Positions 1-8,601 of a stretch of 64,000 bases of DNA are shown here, piece after piece. This DNA comes from Bacilliculturomica massiliensis. GTDB lineage: Bacteria; Bacillota; Clostridia; Peptostreptococcales; Anaerovoracaceae. Made by a program: the position numbers and the translations under genes. The notes under the pieces were generated by a model that searched no databases, had not been told where the DNA came from, and saw only the letters and a program-made list of their open reading frames with translations. Every line of letters starts with the position of its first letter. Position 1 is the stretch's first letter. Where the stretch lies: NCBI RefSeq assembly GCF_900605495.1, contig NZ_LR027598.1, positions 40,302 to 104,301 on the forward strand, in the 5' to 3' direction.

Positions 1-469
1 GTAAAGATGATATTGTGAAGCTTTATGGCTCCTGTATAAAAACACTGAAAAACACGGAGACACACGGAGACCAATGCCGGTAACTATTCTGATGCGCGGC
101 CGGACAACTCCTGAAAGCAGAGAGATGGGTGAGCCGGCGGACGCGGACGGCCTAAAAGGAAAATGAGTGGGCCGTTTCCATGATTTTTTCTTTTTGCCGG
201 CAAAAGCAGCACAAAAACGAAAAGAAAATGGAATGAGCGATCTTTTTTATAAAAATATGGAAATTATTTTTCGTTTTTACCACGAATTCGCGATCAAAAA
301 GAAAAAAGCGACATAAATCGACAAGACAAACGATCGAAATGCCTGTTATGTCCGCTGTTTTTTTCTATTTTGGGTGTAAATAGAGGGCAAAAAGAAAAAA
401 TGGATCCTTCGTTCACACTTTTGTTTTCTTAATCCTGCGCTGATCCATGGGCAGAGGGAGCGGCTGCTC
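1..469. other. Non-coding or uncharacterised left edge
   Basis: I find no gene I can support here. A 27-codon open frame ends at about base 83 and could be the tail of a gene that begins outside the window, but it is too short to judge. The DNA around 180-400 is AT-rich. At 456-470 the inverted repeat GGAGC/GCTCC overlaps the end of the ArsR gene, but it lacks a T-tract on the minus strand and is a poor terminator. Confidence 0.5.
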
Positions 470-820
470 CTACGATCTTGAACTGATGTGTTGGATGCTG
501 GCATAAACTCGATCGATCAGATCGGTGATCTCTTTCCACTGTGTTTCATCAGCGCTTAAATAATAGTAGTTTTTCGTACCTTCACGGCGCATGGCAACGA
601 TGCCGGCGTTTTTTAATATTTGAAGGTGGTGAGAGACCGACGGCCTTGTGAGATGTGTTTTATGAGCGATTTCTCCTACGCGAATACCGGTCAAGTCGCT
701 TTCCAACAACGCGAGCAGGATCAGTTGTCTTGTTTCGTCGCCTATAGCGGTAAAAGCGTTTTGACATTCCCGAAAACCTTTAATGATCTGTTTTAAATTG
801 TCTTCGCATTCTCTGTCCAT
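470..820 (-). CDS. ArsR-family winged-helix transcriptional regulator
   Basis: A 116-residue DNA-binding repressor of the ArsR/SmtB type. The winged helix spans about residues 22-90, with the recognition helix in the stretch THLTRPSVSHHLQILKNAG and a wing ending in YYYL. The classical ELCVC metal site is absent; the cysteines are only C5 and C19, so the effector may be a redox or organic signal rather than a metal. The start is fixed by AGGAG eight bases upstream. It lies 11 bp downstream of the ferredoxin-nitroreductase gene on the same strand, so the two are probably one transcript, and it probably autoregulates that operon. The family call is firm; the ligand is unknown. Confidence 0.9.
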   Translation of the reverse strand: MDRECEDNLKQIIKGFRECQNAFTAIGDETRQLILLALLESDLTGIRVGEIAHKTHLTRPSVSHHLQILKNAGIVAMRREGTKNYYYLSADETQWKEITDLIDRVYASIQHISSRS

Positions 821-831
821 TCTGAGATCTC

Positions 832-1605
832 CTACATATATCGCACGTCTAATTCTTTATGCGGTGTGGATCGTAAAAATTTCACGTTGGGATAGCCGAG
901 CACCAACGTCATAGCGACTTTTTTTCCTTTAGGAACAGCGATCGCTTTTTTTATTTTTCGTGAAGCATTGGCCGCCGACGTGAAGAACCCGCTATATAAT
1001 ACCCCTAAACCGTGCGCTTCCGCAACAAATTCCATATTCTGTGCGGCAAGAATACCGTTTACCCTGTCTTTTGCCAGGATGACGATTACGGCGGGAGCTT
1101 TGAAAAAGAAGAAATGTTTATCTATCTTATTGTTCTTCGCCATAGGACTGAACAAGTCTGCCAGAGGCTTTATTTTTTTGAATAGATCGACCGCCATTTT
1201 CTCAATACGGTCTTTTTCTCTGTCCAGTACGACAAATGATACATCCTGCATATTTTTTGCCGTATGCGTGAATCTGCCCGCCTCTAAAATCTGTTGGATG
1301 ATTTCCTTTGGGATCTCTGTTTCCTGAAAACTGCGGATGCTCCTGCGAAAACGGATCGCATTTAAAACGCTGTCGGGATCAAGGCGCGGATCCTCTGTTT
1401 TTTCAATTTGGCCGCTTCCGCCGCCGGACACTGAAATTGCTTTTTTCGGGCAAACTGCGGAACATTGCCCGCACATGATACAGCGGTCCATTACAGTGGC
1501 CGCCGTTTCGTTATCTATTCTTATATTATGTGCGGCGCAGACCTTGCCGCACAGGCCGCATCCGACGCATTTCTCTGTATCGATGATTATCCCGTTATGT
1601 TTCAT
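832..1605 (-). CDS. Ferredoxin-domain nitroreductase family protein
   Basis: A 257-residue fusion. The N-terminus (about 1-60) is a two-cluster ferredoxin with C13, C16, C19, C23 and C42, C45, C48, C52. An FMN-binding nitroreductase domain with an RRSIRSF-type opening follows (about 80-257). Such proteins are thought to move electrons from reduced ferredoxin or an internal 4Fe-4S relay to FMN and then to nitro, quinone or similar substrates in the cytoplasm. It is the first gene of a two-gene operon with the ArsR regulator. The start is supported by AAAGGGG upstream. The physiological substrate cannot be read from the sequence. Confidence 0.9.
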   Translation of the reverse strand: MKHNGIIIDTEKCVGCGLCGKVCAAHNIRIDNETAATVMDRCIMCGQCSAVCPKKAISVSGGGSGQIEKTEDPRLDPDSVLNAIRFRRSIRSFQETEIPKEIIQQILEAGRFTHTAKNMQDVSFVVLDREKDRIEKMAVDLFKKIKPLADLFSPMAKNNKIDKHFFFFKAPAVIVILAKDRVNGILAAQNMEFVAEAHGLGVLYSGFFTSAANASRKIKKAIAVPKGKKVAMTLVLGYPNVKFLRSTPHKELDVRYM

Positions 1606-1632
1606 ATTCTTATACCCCTTTCGTTAAAGTTC

Positions 1633-1672
1633 TTTGACCATTATACGGAACACGCGGTCAGAAAACAATATT
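1633..1672 (-). promoter_or_regulatory. Candidate promoter of the nitroreductase-ArsR operon
   Basis: On the minus strand, a TATAAT -10 box (about 1639-1644) is preceded at about 18 bp by TTGTTT. The -35 region overlaps AATATTGTTT, which recurs in the divergent PadR promoter as AAACAATATT. It is a candidate regulator site. Confidence 0.45.
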
Positions 1673-1758
1673 GGTAAAGAGATTCGTTACCATAAAACTG
1701 ACGGATGGATATTGTGCGGGCGTCGGGCAGTGATCAGGAATAAAAAATAGATTTTTAG

Positions 1759-1787
1759 TTGACAAACAATATTATATGAAATATAGT
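1759..1787 (+). promoter_or_regulatory. Sigma-A promoter of the PadR-DUF1700-DUF4097 operon
   Basis: Consensus -35 TTGACA (1759-1764), a 17-bp spacer and -10 TATAGT (1782-1787), about 90 bp upstream of the PadR start. The spacer carries AAACAATATT, also seen in the operator just downstream. Confidence 0.8.
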
Positions 1788-1797
1788 ATTGATATCG

Positions 1798-1811
1798 AAA
1801 CAATATTGTTT
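1798..1811. promoter_or_regulatory. Palindromic operator candidate AAACAATATTGTTT
   Basis: A perfect 14-bp palindrome at the expected transcription start of the PadR operon, directly after a GATATC palindrome at 1791-1796. Half-copies lie at 1763-1772 and 1663-1672. The position fits repression by the PadR protein encoded next; this is inferred. Confidence 0.55.
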
Positions 1812-1877
1812 ATGATGATAAAAACAAAAGGGACAGTGGGATCGTAAGATCAGAGTTGGAAGAAAGGGGGAAACAGG

Positions 1878-2312
1878 ATGGCATTTCAGGTTGGTTCTGC
1901 GTTTCTGGATGCCTGCGTGCTGGCCGTGTTGGCGAGAGAAGATACGTACGGGTATGTGCTGACACAGAAAATGCGCCAGGTGGTGGATATTTCGGAATCT
2001 ACTCTGTATCCGGTGCTGCGGAGACTGCAAAAGAGCGGTTATCTGAGCACGTATGACAGCCCGTTTCAGGGGCGGAACAGACGATATTATCGGATCACGG
2101 AAGAGGGAATGAAAAAATTTGAGGCGTATCGGGAAGAATGGATCTGGCACAAAACAAAGGTGGATGAGCTGATGTTCGGCGGGCAGGAAGTGCAGGAAGA
2201 AAGTTCCAGAAAGGGATCCAGGGAGACCGAGAAGGACGCCGGGACCGTCCAGGGGGAACAGCCGGCGTCCGGCGAAGGGAATAATGAGTTGGGGGGAGGG
2301 AGCGAAGAATGA
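1878..2312 (+). CDS. PadR-family transcriptional regulator
   Basis: A 144-residue PadR regulator. The winged helix (about 1-100) has the typical opening LDACVLAVLAREDTYGYVL and the STLYPVLRRLQKSGYL recognition region. The C-terminal 40 residues are a hydrophilic, Glu/Gly-rich tail beyond the normal family fold. It is first in an operon with a DUF1700 membrane protein and a DUF4097 protein, the standard company of PadR regulators that respond to envelope stress in Firmicutes. Its stop overlaps the next start (ATGA), indicating translational coupling. It probably represses its own promoter. Confidence 0.92.
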   Translation: MAFQVGSAFLDACVLAVLAREDTYGYVLTQKMRQVVDISESTLYPVLRRLQKSGYLSTYDSPFQGRNRRYYRITEEGMKKFEAYREEWIWHKTKVDELMFGGQEVQEESSRKGSRETEKDAGTVQGEQPASGEGNNELGGGSEE

Positions 2313-2911
2313 ACAGACAGGAATATTTGAAACGGCTTTCCGCGGCGCTTTCCCGGATCGCCGCGGAGGAGCGGAACAGCGCGCTGGAATTTTACAATGA
2401 ATATTTTGACGAGGCGGGACCGGAGCGCGAGCAGGAGGTCATCCGGGAGCTGGGGTCTCCCCAGCGGCTGGCGGCTCAGATCAGAGCGCAGTGCGCTGTC
2501 AGGAATCTGGAGGAGCAGGGGACTCCCACTGTGAAAAAGGGGATATCGACCATCTGGCTGGTGGTATTGGGTATTTTCGCGGCGCCCATCGCGCTGCCGC
2601 TGGCCATCGCCATGGCAGCCGTCGTCTTCAGTCTGGTGGTGGCGGCAGCTGCAGTGCTGCTGGCTATCGTCATCGCGGCGGTGGCGGTCTTCGGCGCAGG
2701 CGCGGTGGCTCTGGTGGCGGGCTTTGGTCTCGTCGTGGGAGAACCGCTCACCGCCATGTTTTTCATCGGCAGCGGTCTTGCGATGATGGGAGGAACGCTG
2801 CTGGCGGCGGTGCTGGCCGTGGTGGGAATGGCGGCTTTCTTCCGCCTGCTGGCCAGGCTGCTGGGCAGGGGGCTGAGCAAAAGGCAAAAGGAGGGATTGA
2901 GAGATGAATAA
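2309..2911 (+). CDS. DUF1700 (HAAS-type) integral membrane protein
   Basis: A 200-residue protein. The N-terminal helical domain (about 1-70, MNRQEYLKRLSAALSRI...EEIRELG-type spacing) is the HAAS/DUF1700 module that accompanies PadR. Three long Ala/Val/Gly-rich hydrophobic segments follow between about 80 and 185. It lies in the cytoplasmic membrane; the family function is unproven but tied to PadR sensing. It overlaps both neighbours (4 bp with padR, 8 bp with the next gene), so the three are co-translated. Confidence 0.85.
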   Translation: MNRQEYLKRLSAALSRIAAEERNSALEFYNEYFDEAGPEREQEVIRELGSPQRLAAQIRAQCAVRNLEEQGTPTVKKGISTIWLVVLGIFAAPIALPLAIAMAAVVFSLVVAAAAVLLAIVIAAVAVFGAGAVALVAGFGLVVGEPLTAMFFIGSGLAMMGGTLLAAVLAVVGMAAFFRLLARLLGRGLSKRQKEGLRDE

Positions 2912-3836
2912 GGTGACGAAAGGACTGTGCCTCTTCGCCGCGTGCCTGATGGTTTTGGGGATCGCCATGGCGGGTTCCGCCTGGCTGCTGGGAGCGAAGA
3001 CTCACATGGGGTACGGCCCGTGGAACAGCGATTTCGACCGGCGGGATGCCGCTTACATGGCGGAAAAAAGTGAGGACGTAGGGGCGTTTACAGGGATAGA
3101 TATAGATGTGGAGTATCAGGAAGTGTACATCGAGAAGGGGGATTCCTTCCACATCAGCAGCAGATACGATCAGCGCTATAGTCAGATCTCATGGGAAGTG
3201 ACGGACGGCGTGCTCTCTGTGAGTGAGTCCATCCTGGGCAGGGAGAACAAAAACCGGGGAATTCCCTGGGATATGATCCGCCGGAACCGTCAGTCGGGGA
3301 CGCTGACGATCACGTTCCCAGAGGGAACGGAGCTCTCGATGGTCTCAGTGGACAGCGACGCCGCAGGAGTCTACGTCACACGCGGTCAGATCCAGTCGCT
3401 GAAGGTGGACGCGGCCATGGGTTCCGTTGAACTGACCGACACAGCCGTGGGTAGTCTGGAAGTGGACGCGGCCATGGGAAACATCGATCTGGAGGACAGC
3501 AGCGTGGACACCGTGAAACTTTCGTGCAGAATGGGAAGCGTGGAGACAGACAACTTCGTCTGCCGCGCCAGATTTGAGTGCGAAGCGGATATGGGCAGCA
3601 TCGAACTGTCCGGGGATCTACGGGGAGAGACCATACTGGACTGCGATCTGGGCAGCGTCTCTTTGGATCTGGCGGGAAAAGCCGCGGAGTACGGCTATGA
3701 TCTGGACGCGTCCCTGGGCGGAGTGGAGGTAGACGGGTCCGATATGGGCGGCCGCGCCACGGCGCAGGGGCCTGGGGAAGATCATCTCAGGATCCGGACC
3801 AGCGCCGGGGACATTGAAGTAAACTTCGGCGATTAA
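2904..3836 (+). CDS. DUF4097 beta-repeat surface-type protein
   Basis: A 310-residue protein with one N-terminal membrane anchor or signal segment (about 8-28). A region of short repeated beta-strand units follows, with recurring phrases such as VDAAMGSVEL, VDAAMGNIDL, CRMGSVET and ADMGSIEL, typical of DUF4097/DUF4098 right-handed beta-helix-like proteins. The repeat region most likely lies outside the membrane. It is the last gene of the PadR operon and is followed by a strong terminator. No enzymatic motif is visible; a role in envelope homeostasis is inferred from the operon. Confidence 0.85.
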   Translation: MNKVTKGLCLFAACLMVLGIAMAGSAWLLGAKTHMGYGPWNSDFDRRDAAYMAEKSEDVGAFTGIDIDVEYQEVYIEKGDSFHISSRYDQRYSQISWEVTDGVLSVSESILGRENKNRGIPWDMIRRNRQSGTLTITFPEGTELSMVSVDSDAAGVYVTRGQIQSLKVDAAMGSVELTDTAVGSLEVDAAMGNIDLEDSSVDTVKLSCRMGSVETDNFVCRARFECEADMGSIELSGDLRGETILDCDLGSVSLDLAGKAAEYGYDLDASLGGVEVDGSDMGGRATAQGPGEDHLRIRTSAGDIEVNFGD

Positions 3837-3887
3837 CGCCGCGGGGGAACTCCATGGGATATCAGAACATGGATCGAGACCTGACAG

Positions 3888-3934
3888 GCCTCCGGCACGC
3901 CCGGCATCCAGCCCGGCGTGCCGGAGGCTTTTTT
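3888..3934 (+). terminator. Rho-independent terminator of the PadR operon
   Basis: GC-rich stem GCCTCCGGCACGC (3888-3900) pairs perfectly with GCGTGCCGGAGGC (3916-3928) and is followed by six T. Confidence 0.9.
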
Positions 3935-4391
3935 GCAGCATCGGCCCGGCTGCTTGAGTTCATGGTCGTACTCCGTCAGTCTTCGTCAGTCTCCGTCAGC
4001 CGCCGCCAGTTGCCGGATGGTGCTGCGGCTGATCTCCTGCTGCCGGACCGCTGACGGGGCGCATTACTTTTGCCGGCGTGAAGAAAAACGGGGTCCAGAT
4101 TCGTTTTTATAAAAGAAAGGGGGAAAAACACCTGCAGTGCGGAGAATTTTGACGGACAGGGAACAATGAAAGGGGACTGAAAGACTCTGTTTAGAAATTC
4201 TTAATAATTCGGTAATACTATGGTAACTTTTGTCGTTCATAATAGAATTACCGAAAGCAGAGAAGAAGCCGCAGGGGACAGAAAAAGACGAAAATGACGC
4301 AGAACTGTGAAACCACAGTGCGCAGGCGGCCGGGGGGCCGCCGGGATTTCAGGGATATAGTAAGGAAAGAATCAGAACAGGGGATGAAAAC
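3935..4391. other. Leader and regulatory region of the glycolipid operon
   Basis: No gene seen. A perfect 9-bp inverted repeat TTCGGTAAT (4208-4216) / ATTACCGAA (4247-4255) flanks a likely start region. A possible promoter reads TTTAGA, 17 bp, TAATAC (about 4190-4218). The remaining ~135 nt of leader contain hairpins, including ACTGTG/CACAGT and a GC-rich GGCGGCC/GGCCGCC stem. I do not recognise a known riboswitch class. Confidence 0.45.
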
Positions 4392-5498
4392 ATGAAAGTA
4401 TTGATCTTAACAGGGCGTTTTGGCATGGGCCACGTTTCCGTGGCCAGATCTCTGGAGGAACAGATCCTGAGCGAGTACGGCGACGTGTCCGTGGAAGTGG
4501 TGGATCTGATGGAGTATACGGCGCCGAAGACGGCGGGATTCATTTACAAAGCCTTCGGCTTCCTTGCCAGACACGGCCGGTCGCTGTATAATTTTCTTTA
4601 TAAGCAGGCGGGGAAGCGGGACGAAAACGAGTGGACTGCGTTTACGGCGCTGTCCATGAGCAGGCTGACGGGACTTATGGAGACTTCGCGGCCGGATGTG
4701 GTGATCTCCACCCTTCCGCTGAGCTCTCTGCTGGTCTCCAAATATAAAGAGAGAATGGCGAAAAAAACTCCGGGCGGGGAGAGCATCACTCTGGCCACCT
4801 GCATCACAGACATCAGCAGCCATTCGGAGTGGATCCAGCCCAACACGGACTTTTATCTGGTGGGCGGCGATCTGGTGAAGCGGCAGCTGATGAGCAAGGG
4901 AGTGGAGGGAAGCCGTATCATCGTGACGGGAATTCCGGTGAGACGCGCCTTTACGGAAGCGGGCGAGTCCGGGGCTGAAGCGCCGGTCAGGGAAAAGCGC
5001 CTGCTCATCATGGGCGGCGGTCTGGGCCTGCTGCCCAGAAATCCGGAGTTTTACGAGCAGATCAACGCGATTCCCGGAATGAAGACCACGGTGATCACCG
5101 GGAAAAATGAAAAGCTGTTTCAGATGCTTTCCGGCCGCTATGAAAATATCGAGGCGGTGACCTATACGGAGCGAGTGGATCTGTACATGCGTCGGGCGGA
5201 CGTGGTGCTGACCAAGCCCGGCGGGATCACGCTGTTCGAGACGATCTTTTCCGGCAAACCGATCCTCATGTTCACGCCGTTCCTGCAGCAGGAGGTCAAC
5301 AACATGCACTTTGCGCTGTACCACAATATTGGACGAGTCCTGTCGAAGAAACAGCGTTCCTGGGCTGATGAGATCCGGAAGCTCATGAATGATGATCGCG
5401 CAGTAGAGCAAATGACGTGCTGTGTGCAGCGGCTGAGAGATCAATACCGGAAGGACGGTCTGAGACAGGTACTGACAACGGCAGGCGCCGTCGCGTAG
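4392..5498 (+). CDS. Diacylglycerol glycosyltransferase-like protein (MGDG synthase / UgtP family)
   Basis: A 368-residue GT-B glycosyltransferase. The N-terminal MGDG-synthase domain starts with the GRFGMGHVSVARSL glycine/histidine loop. The C-terminal nucleotide-sugar site is the GGITLFETIFSGKP motif (about residues 277-291). Family members transfer glucose or galactose from UDP-sugar to diacylglycerol at the inner membrane face, building glycolipids and lipoteichoic-acid anchors. The start has GGGG about eight bases upstream. A YbhN-type membrane protein follows 88 bp downstream, consistent with lipid handling. The exact sugar and number of sugars cannot be told. Confidence 0.88.
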   Translation: MKVLILTGRFGMGHVSVARSLEEQILSEYGDVSVEVVDLMEYTAPKTAGFIYKAFGFLARHGRSLYNFLYKQAGKRDENEWTAFTALSMSRLTGLMETSRPDVVISTLPLSSLLVSKYKERMAKKTPGGESITLATCITDISSHSEWIQPNTDFYLVGGDLVKRQLMSKGVEGSRIIVTGIPVRRAFTEAGESGAEAPVREKRLLIMGGGLGLLPRNPEFYEQINAIPGMKTTVITGKNEKLFQMLSGRYENIEAVTYTERVDLYMRRADVVLTKPGGITLFETIFSGKPILMFTPFLQQEVNNMHFALYHNIGRVLSKKQRSWADEIRKLMNDDRAVEQMTCCVQRLRDQYRKDGLRQVLTTAGAVA

Positions 5499-5586
5499 AA
5501 GGACCGCCGCGGGTGAGGGAGCGGCACTGGCTGCGCCGCAGAGAGAACCTGTGGATACAGGATCACAGATAGATGAGGGTAGAGAG

Positions 5587-6624
5587 ATGACGAAAAACAG
5601 GGGAATGATATTTACAGGGATCACAGCGCTTTTGACTGCAGTTACTCTGGCCGTACTGCTGAAGGGCATGCCGGTCTCCCAGCTGACCGCGGCGGTGGCC
5701 GGGGCAAAGCTGCGCTGGCTGGCGGGAGGCTTCAGTCTCATGCTGCTGTACGTTGCCCTTGAAGGGGTCTGCATCAAGATCACCATGGAGACGATGGAAG
5801 AACGGCCCTCGCTGTGGAACTGCGTGCGGTACGCCTTTGTAGGTTTTTATTTCAGCGGGATCACGCCGTCTGCCTCCGGGGGACAGCCGGCTCAAGTGTA
5901 CTGCATGGGAAAGGACCGGTTCAGTCTGCCAAAGTCCACGCTGTGCCTGCTGCTTATCAGCAGCGTTTATCAGATCGGCATGCTGGTCTACGGCGCAGGG
6001 GTGTACGCCGCCCAGCATTCGTTTCTCAACGAGGCGGTGTCCCAGGTGAAGAAGCTGCTGTTTCTGGGAGCGGGACTGAACGTGCTTCTGGTGGGCGGTA
6101 TTCTGGCTCTTATGTTCTCGCCGGCGCTGGTGGAGAGGACCGCGCTGTTTTGTGTCAGGCTGGCGGGACGTTTCCGGCGGCTGCGTCCGAAGACTGCCGC
6201 CATGGAGAGCCGGGTGCGGGCGCTGACGGAGGACTATGCGGCGGGAGCGGAGCACATCAAGAGGAACCCGGCACTGGTAGCGGGGCTCTTTGTCATCACG
6301 CTGCTTCGCCTGACCATTCTGTACCTGATGCCCTTCTTTGTGGCGCTGGCTTTCGGCGTGTCTGACCAGACCGCCTTTCACATGATCGGACTGCAGGCCA
6401 TGCTGACGCTGGCAGTGTCTTCTCTGCCCTTCCCGGGTTCTGTGGGGATCAGCGAGGGAACGTCGCTGCTTCTGTTCGGCATGATGTTTTCTTCCGGCCT
6501 GCTGCTTCCCGCCGTGCTGCTGGTCAGGGGGATCAGTTTCTACGCCGTGCTGGGCACCAGCGGGCTGGTGCTGCTTTCCTCGCCCCTTTTTCCGAACAAG
6601 GGAAAACAGCCCCAGCTGATGTAA
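5587..6624 (+). CDS. YbhN/UPF0104 (LPG synthase transmembrane-like) membrane protein
   Basis: A 345-residue polytopic membrane protein with about eight hydrophobic helices and the family signature around SASGGQPAQVY, and FPGSVGISEGTSLLLF near the C-terminus. The fold is that of the flippase-like membrane part of MprF, without the synthase domain. I chose the ATG at 5587 (GAGGG seven bases upstream) over an in-frame GTG at 5551 that lacks a good site. With the upstream glycosyltransferase it probably forms a glycolipid synthesis and translocation pair. It ends 24 bp from a convergent gene, with no visible terminator between. Confidence 0.85.
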   Translation: MTKNRGMIFTGITALLTAVTLAVLLKGMPVSQLTAAVAGAKLRWLAGGFSLMLLYVALEGVCIKITMETMEERPSLWNCVRYAFVGFYFSGITPSASGGQPAQVYCMGKDRFSLPKSTLCLLLISSVYQIGMLVYGAGVYAAQHSFLNEAVSQVKKLLFLGAGLNVLLVGGILALMFSPALVERTALFCVRLAGRFRRLRPKTAAMESRVRALTEDYAAGAEHIKRNPALVAGLFVITLLRLTILYLMPFFVALAFGVSDQTAFHMIGLQAMLTLAVSSLPFPGSVGISEGTSLLLFGMMFSSGLLLPAVLLVRGISFYAVLGTSGLVLLSSPLFPNKGKQPQLM

Positions 6625-6648
6625 AGCGGTGTGGACCGGATCTTCTCC

Positions 6649-7428
6649 TTATTTCTGCCAGCACCACATGGGATTTTGCGTCGAGAACTTGGCCCCGCTT
6701 ACGATCAGGCTGGTTCCGTCGATATAATCCGCGGCTTCCGAGGCCAGAAACACATAGGCGGAGGCCAGGTCCTGTGGTTTTCCCAGCCTTTTCAAAGGAA
6801 TATTGTTTACCAGTTCTTCAAAATTTGCCGCCACGTTCTTTGAAGTCAGCGGCGTCTCAATATAGCCGGGGATCACAGACAGCACGCGGATGCCGTGAAC
6901 GGCCAGTTCGGCCGCCGTCGTTCTGGTCAGACTGTCCACCCCGGCTTTTATAGCGGAGTACAAGGCGATCCCGCCTGTGGGTATGACAGAGGTAAAGGAA
7001 CCGGTATTGAGTACGACTCCGCCGCCTGCTCTTTTCTTCATGATCTCCGCCGCTGCAGCGGTTCCAAAAAAGACCGATTTGAAATTCGTGTCGATGAGTC
7101 GGCTCCACTCCTCCTCCGTAACTTGATCGAAGGGCTTTCTTACGTTGGTACCCGCGTTGTTGATCCAGACGTGGATCGTGTGCCATCGGTCTTCCACCTC
7201 CCGGGCGAAGCCGCGGATCTCATCCACTTTCGATACGTCCGCCCGGACCGCCAGAACGTCGTTTCCGGCCTGCGCGAAGTGATCACGAAATTCCTCCAGT
7301 TTATCCGTCGAACGGCCGCACACCGCCACCCGGCATCCCTCTTCCAGAAATGCCGCCGCGGCTTCCCTTCCGATGCCGGTCGTTCCGCCTGTGATGGCTA
7401 CCACCTTTCCTTTTAATCCTAATTTCAT
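6649..7428 (-). CDS. Short-chain dehydrogenase/reductase (SDR)
   Basis: A 259-residue classical SDR. The NAD(P) loop is TGGTTGIGRE (about 14-23), then NNAG at about residue 90, a catalytic Ser in LNTGSFTSV, and YSAIK as the YxxxK pair. It oxidises or reduces an alcohol/ketone pair on a small cytoplasmic substrate. It is the last gene of the minus-strand operon behind the sigma-54 promoter at 9581-9596, after a DapA-like aldolase and a 2-hydroxyacid dehydrogenase. It likely works on the same carbon skeleton, but the substrate is unknown. A 172-bp gap separates it from the upstream gene. Confidence 0.88.
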   Translation of the reverse strand: MKLGLKGKVVAITGGTTGIGREAAAAFLEEGCRVAVCGRSTDKLEEFRDHFAQAGNDVLAVRADVSKVDEIRGFAREVEDRWHTIHVWINNAGTNVRKPFDQVTEEEWSRLIDTNFKSVFFGTAAAAEIMKKRAGGGVVLNTGSFTSVIPTGGIALYSAIKAGVDSLTRTTAAELAVHGIRVLSVIPGYIETPLTSKNVAANFEELVNNIPLKRLGKPQDLASAYVFLASEAADYIDGTSLIVSGAKFSTQNPMWCWQK

Positions 7429-7600
7429 GTTATTCTCCTTCTTTTCGCTTTTTCATCCCTCAAGTGAGATCATCTGTCTTGTGCGCCGGACCGGGAACGG
7501 GGCGTCTGCCGTCCGCCGGCTGCCGGTCCGGCGCTCTCAAGCCTTTCGGGTCTCGGGCTTCCTCCCGGGCCGCAGCGCGGCAGTCGAGCTGACCGGGGAG

Positions 7601-8545
7601 CTAATTGGCTGAAAAGCGCGGCTCGCGGCCTTCCAGCACGGCTTCGATCCCCTCTGCTAGATTCAGAGACATTCTTGCTCTGGATTCCTCGGTGAAGGTA
7701 GAGCAGTGAGGGGAGAGGATGAGTCGTTCCGTTGAAAAGTAGGGGTGATCGGGAGCGGGAGGCTCCTGTTCAAATACATCCACAGCGGCGCCGGCGATCG
7801 TTTTGCTGTTCAGCGCCTCGCACAGGTCCCGCTCATTGACGATCCCGCCTCTGGCGAAGTTGATCACAAAGGCGCCCGGCTTCATAAGGGCAAGCCGTTT
7901 CTTGTCGATAAGGTTTCTCGTGGCGTCGGAAAGGGGCACATGCACGCTCAGTACATCTGCGGACCGGCACAGTTCTTCGATGCTGTCCACAGGCCGGCAG
8001 CCCTGACTTATGATCTCCTCCTTCGTCAGGTAGGGATCGTAAACGGCTACATCCATGGAAAAGCCGTTTTTGGCCATGTGGGCAAGTCTGCTTCCGATCT
8101 TGCCCAGCCCGGCGATGCCAAGGGTTTTTCCCGTCACCTCCACGGCTTTCACCTGATCCCGGCAGGCCCAGTTGCCTCGGTGAAACTCGCTGTCCAGTCC
8201 GGTGATGCCTTTGCACAGCGCGCCGATGGCGAAAAAGGCGTGTTCAGCCACGGACAGAGAATTGGCGTCTCCTGTGGTGAGCACCCGGATCCCTCTGGCG
8301 CTTGCCGCAGCCACGTCGATATTGTCCACGCCCACGCCGTGTTTGGCGACGGCCTCAAGTTTTACTCCTTTTTCGATCAGCCCCGCGTCGATAGTCGTCA
8401 GCCTGGTGACGATGGCTGCCGCTTCAGGGATCAGACTTTCTATGGTCTCTCTGGATGCATCCGGCGCGACGATCACCTCATATCTCTCTGCCAGCCGTTC
8501 CATCCCTGCAGGGTGGATGGGCTGGATATACAGCACTTTTTTCAT
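7601..8545 (-). CDS. D-2-hydroxyacid dehydrogenase (phosphoglycerate dehydrogenase-like)
   Basis: A 314-residue NAD-dependent dehydrogenase. The Rossmann motif is GLGKIG (about 149-154). The catalytic Arg in FARGGIVNE, Glu in FEQEPP and His in SPHCSTFT form the usual Arg-Glu-His triad. It lacks the C-terminal ACT domain of full-length SerA, and its context is catabolic, so a serine-biosynthesis role is unlikely. It probably interconverts a 2-keto acid and a 2-hydroxy acid. The start has GGAGG seven bases upstream. It is the second gene of the sigma-54 operon. Confidence 0.9.
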   Translation of the reverse strand: MKKVLYIQPIHPAGMERLAERYEVIVAPDASRETIESLIPEAAAIVTRLTTIDAGLIEKGVKLEAVAKHGVGVDNIDVAAASARGIRVLTTGDANSLSVAEHAFFAIGALCKGITGLDSEFHRGNWACRDQVKAVEVTGKTLGIAGLGKIGSRLAHMAKNGFSMDVAVYDPYLTKEEIISQGCRPVDSIEELCRSADVLSVHVPLSDATRNLIDKKRLALMKPGAFVINFARGGIVNERDLCEALNSKTIAGAAVDVFEQEPPAPDHPYFSTERLILSPHCSTFTEESRARMSLNLAEGIEAVLEGREPRFSAN

Positions 8546-8601
8546 TTTTTTACCTCCGTGTGGGTTGGATCTGATGTAGATCTATGGTTATGCTTTCTCT
8601 C

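Noticed and set aside
3..83. Possible C-terminal tail of a gene entering from the left
   Set aside because: Only 27 codons open; a frame this long arises by chance about a quarter of the time. Not enough to call.
4407..5786. A 459-codon minus-strand frame
   Set aside because: Antisense to the glycosyltransferase and the start of the YbhN gene. No motif; low-complexity composition typical of a shadow frame.
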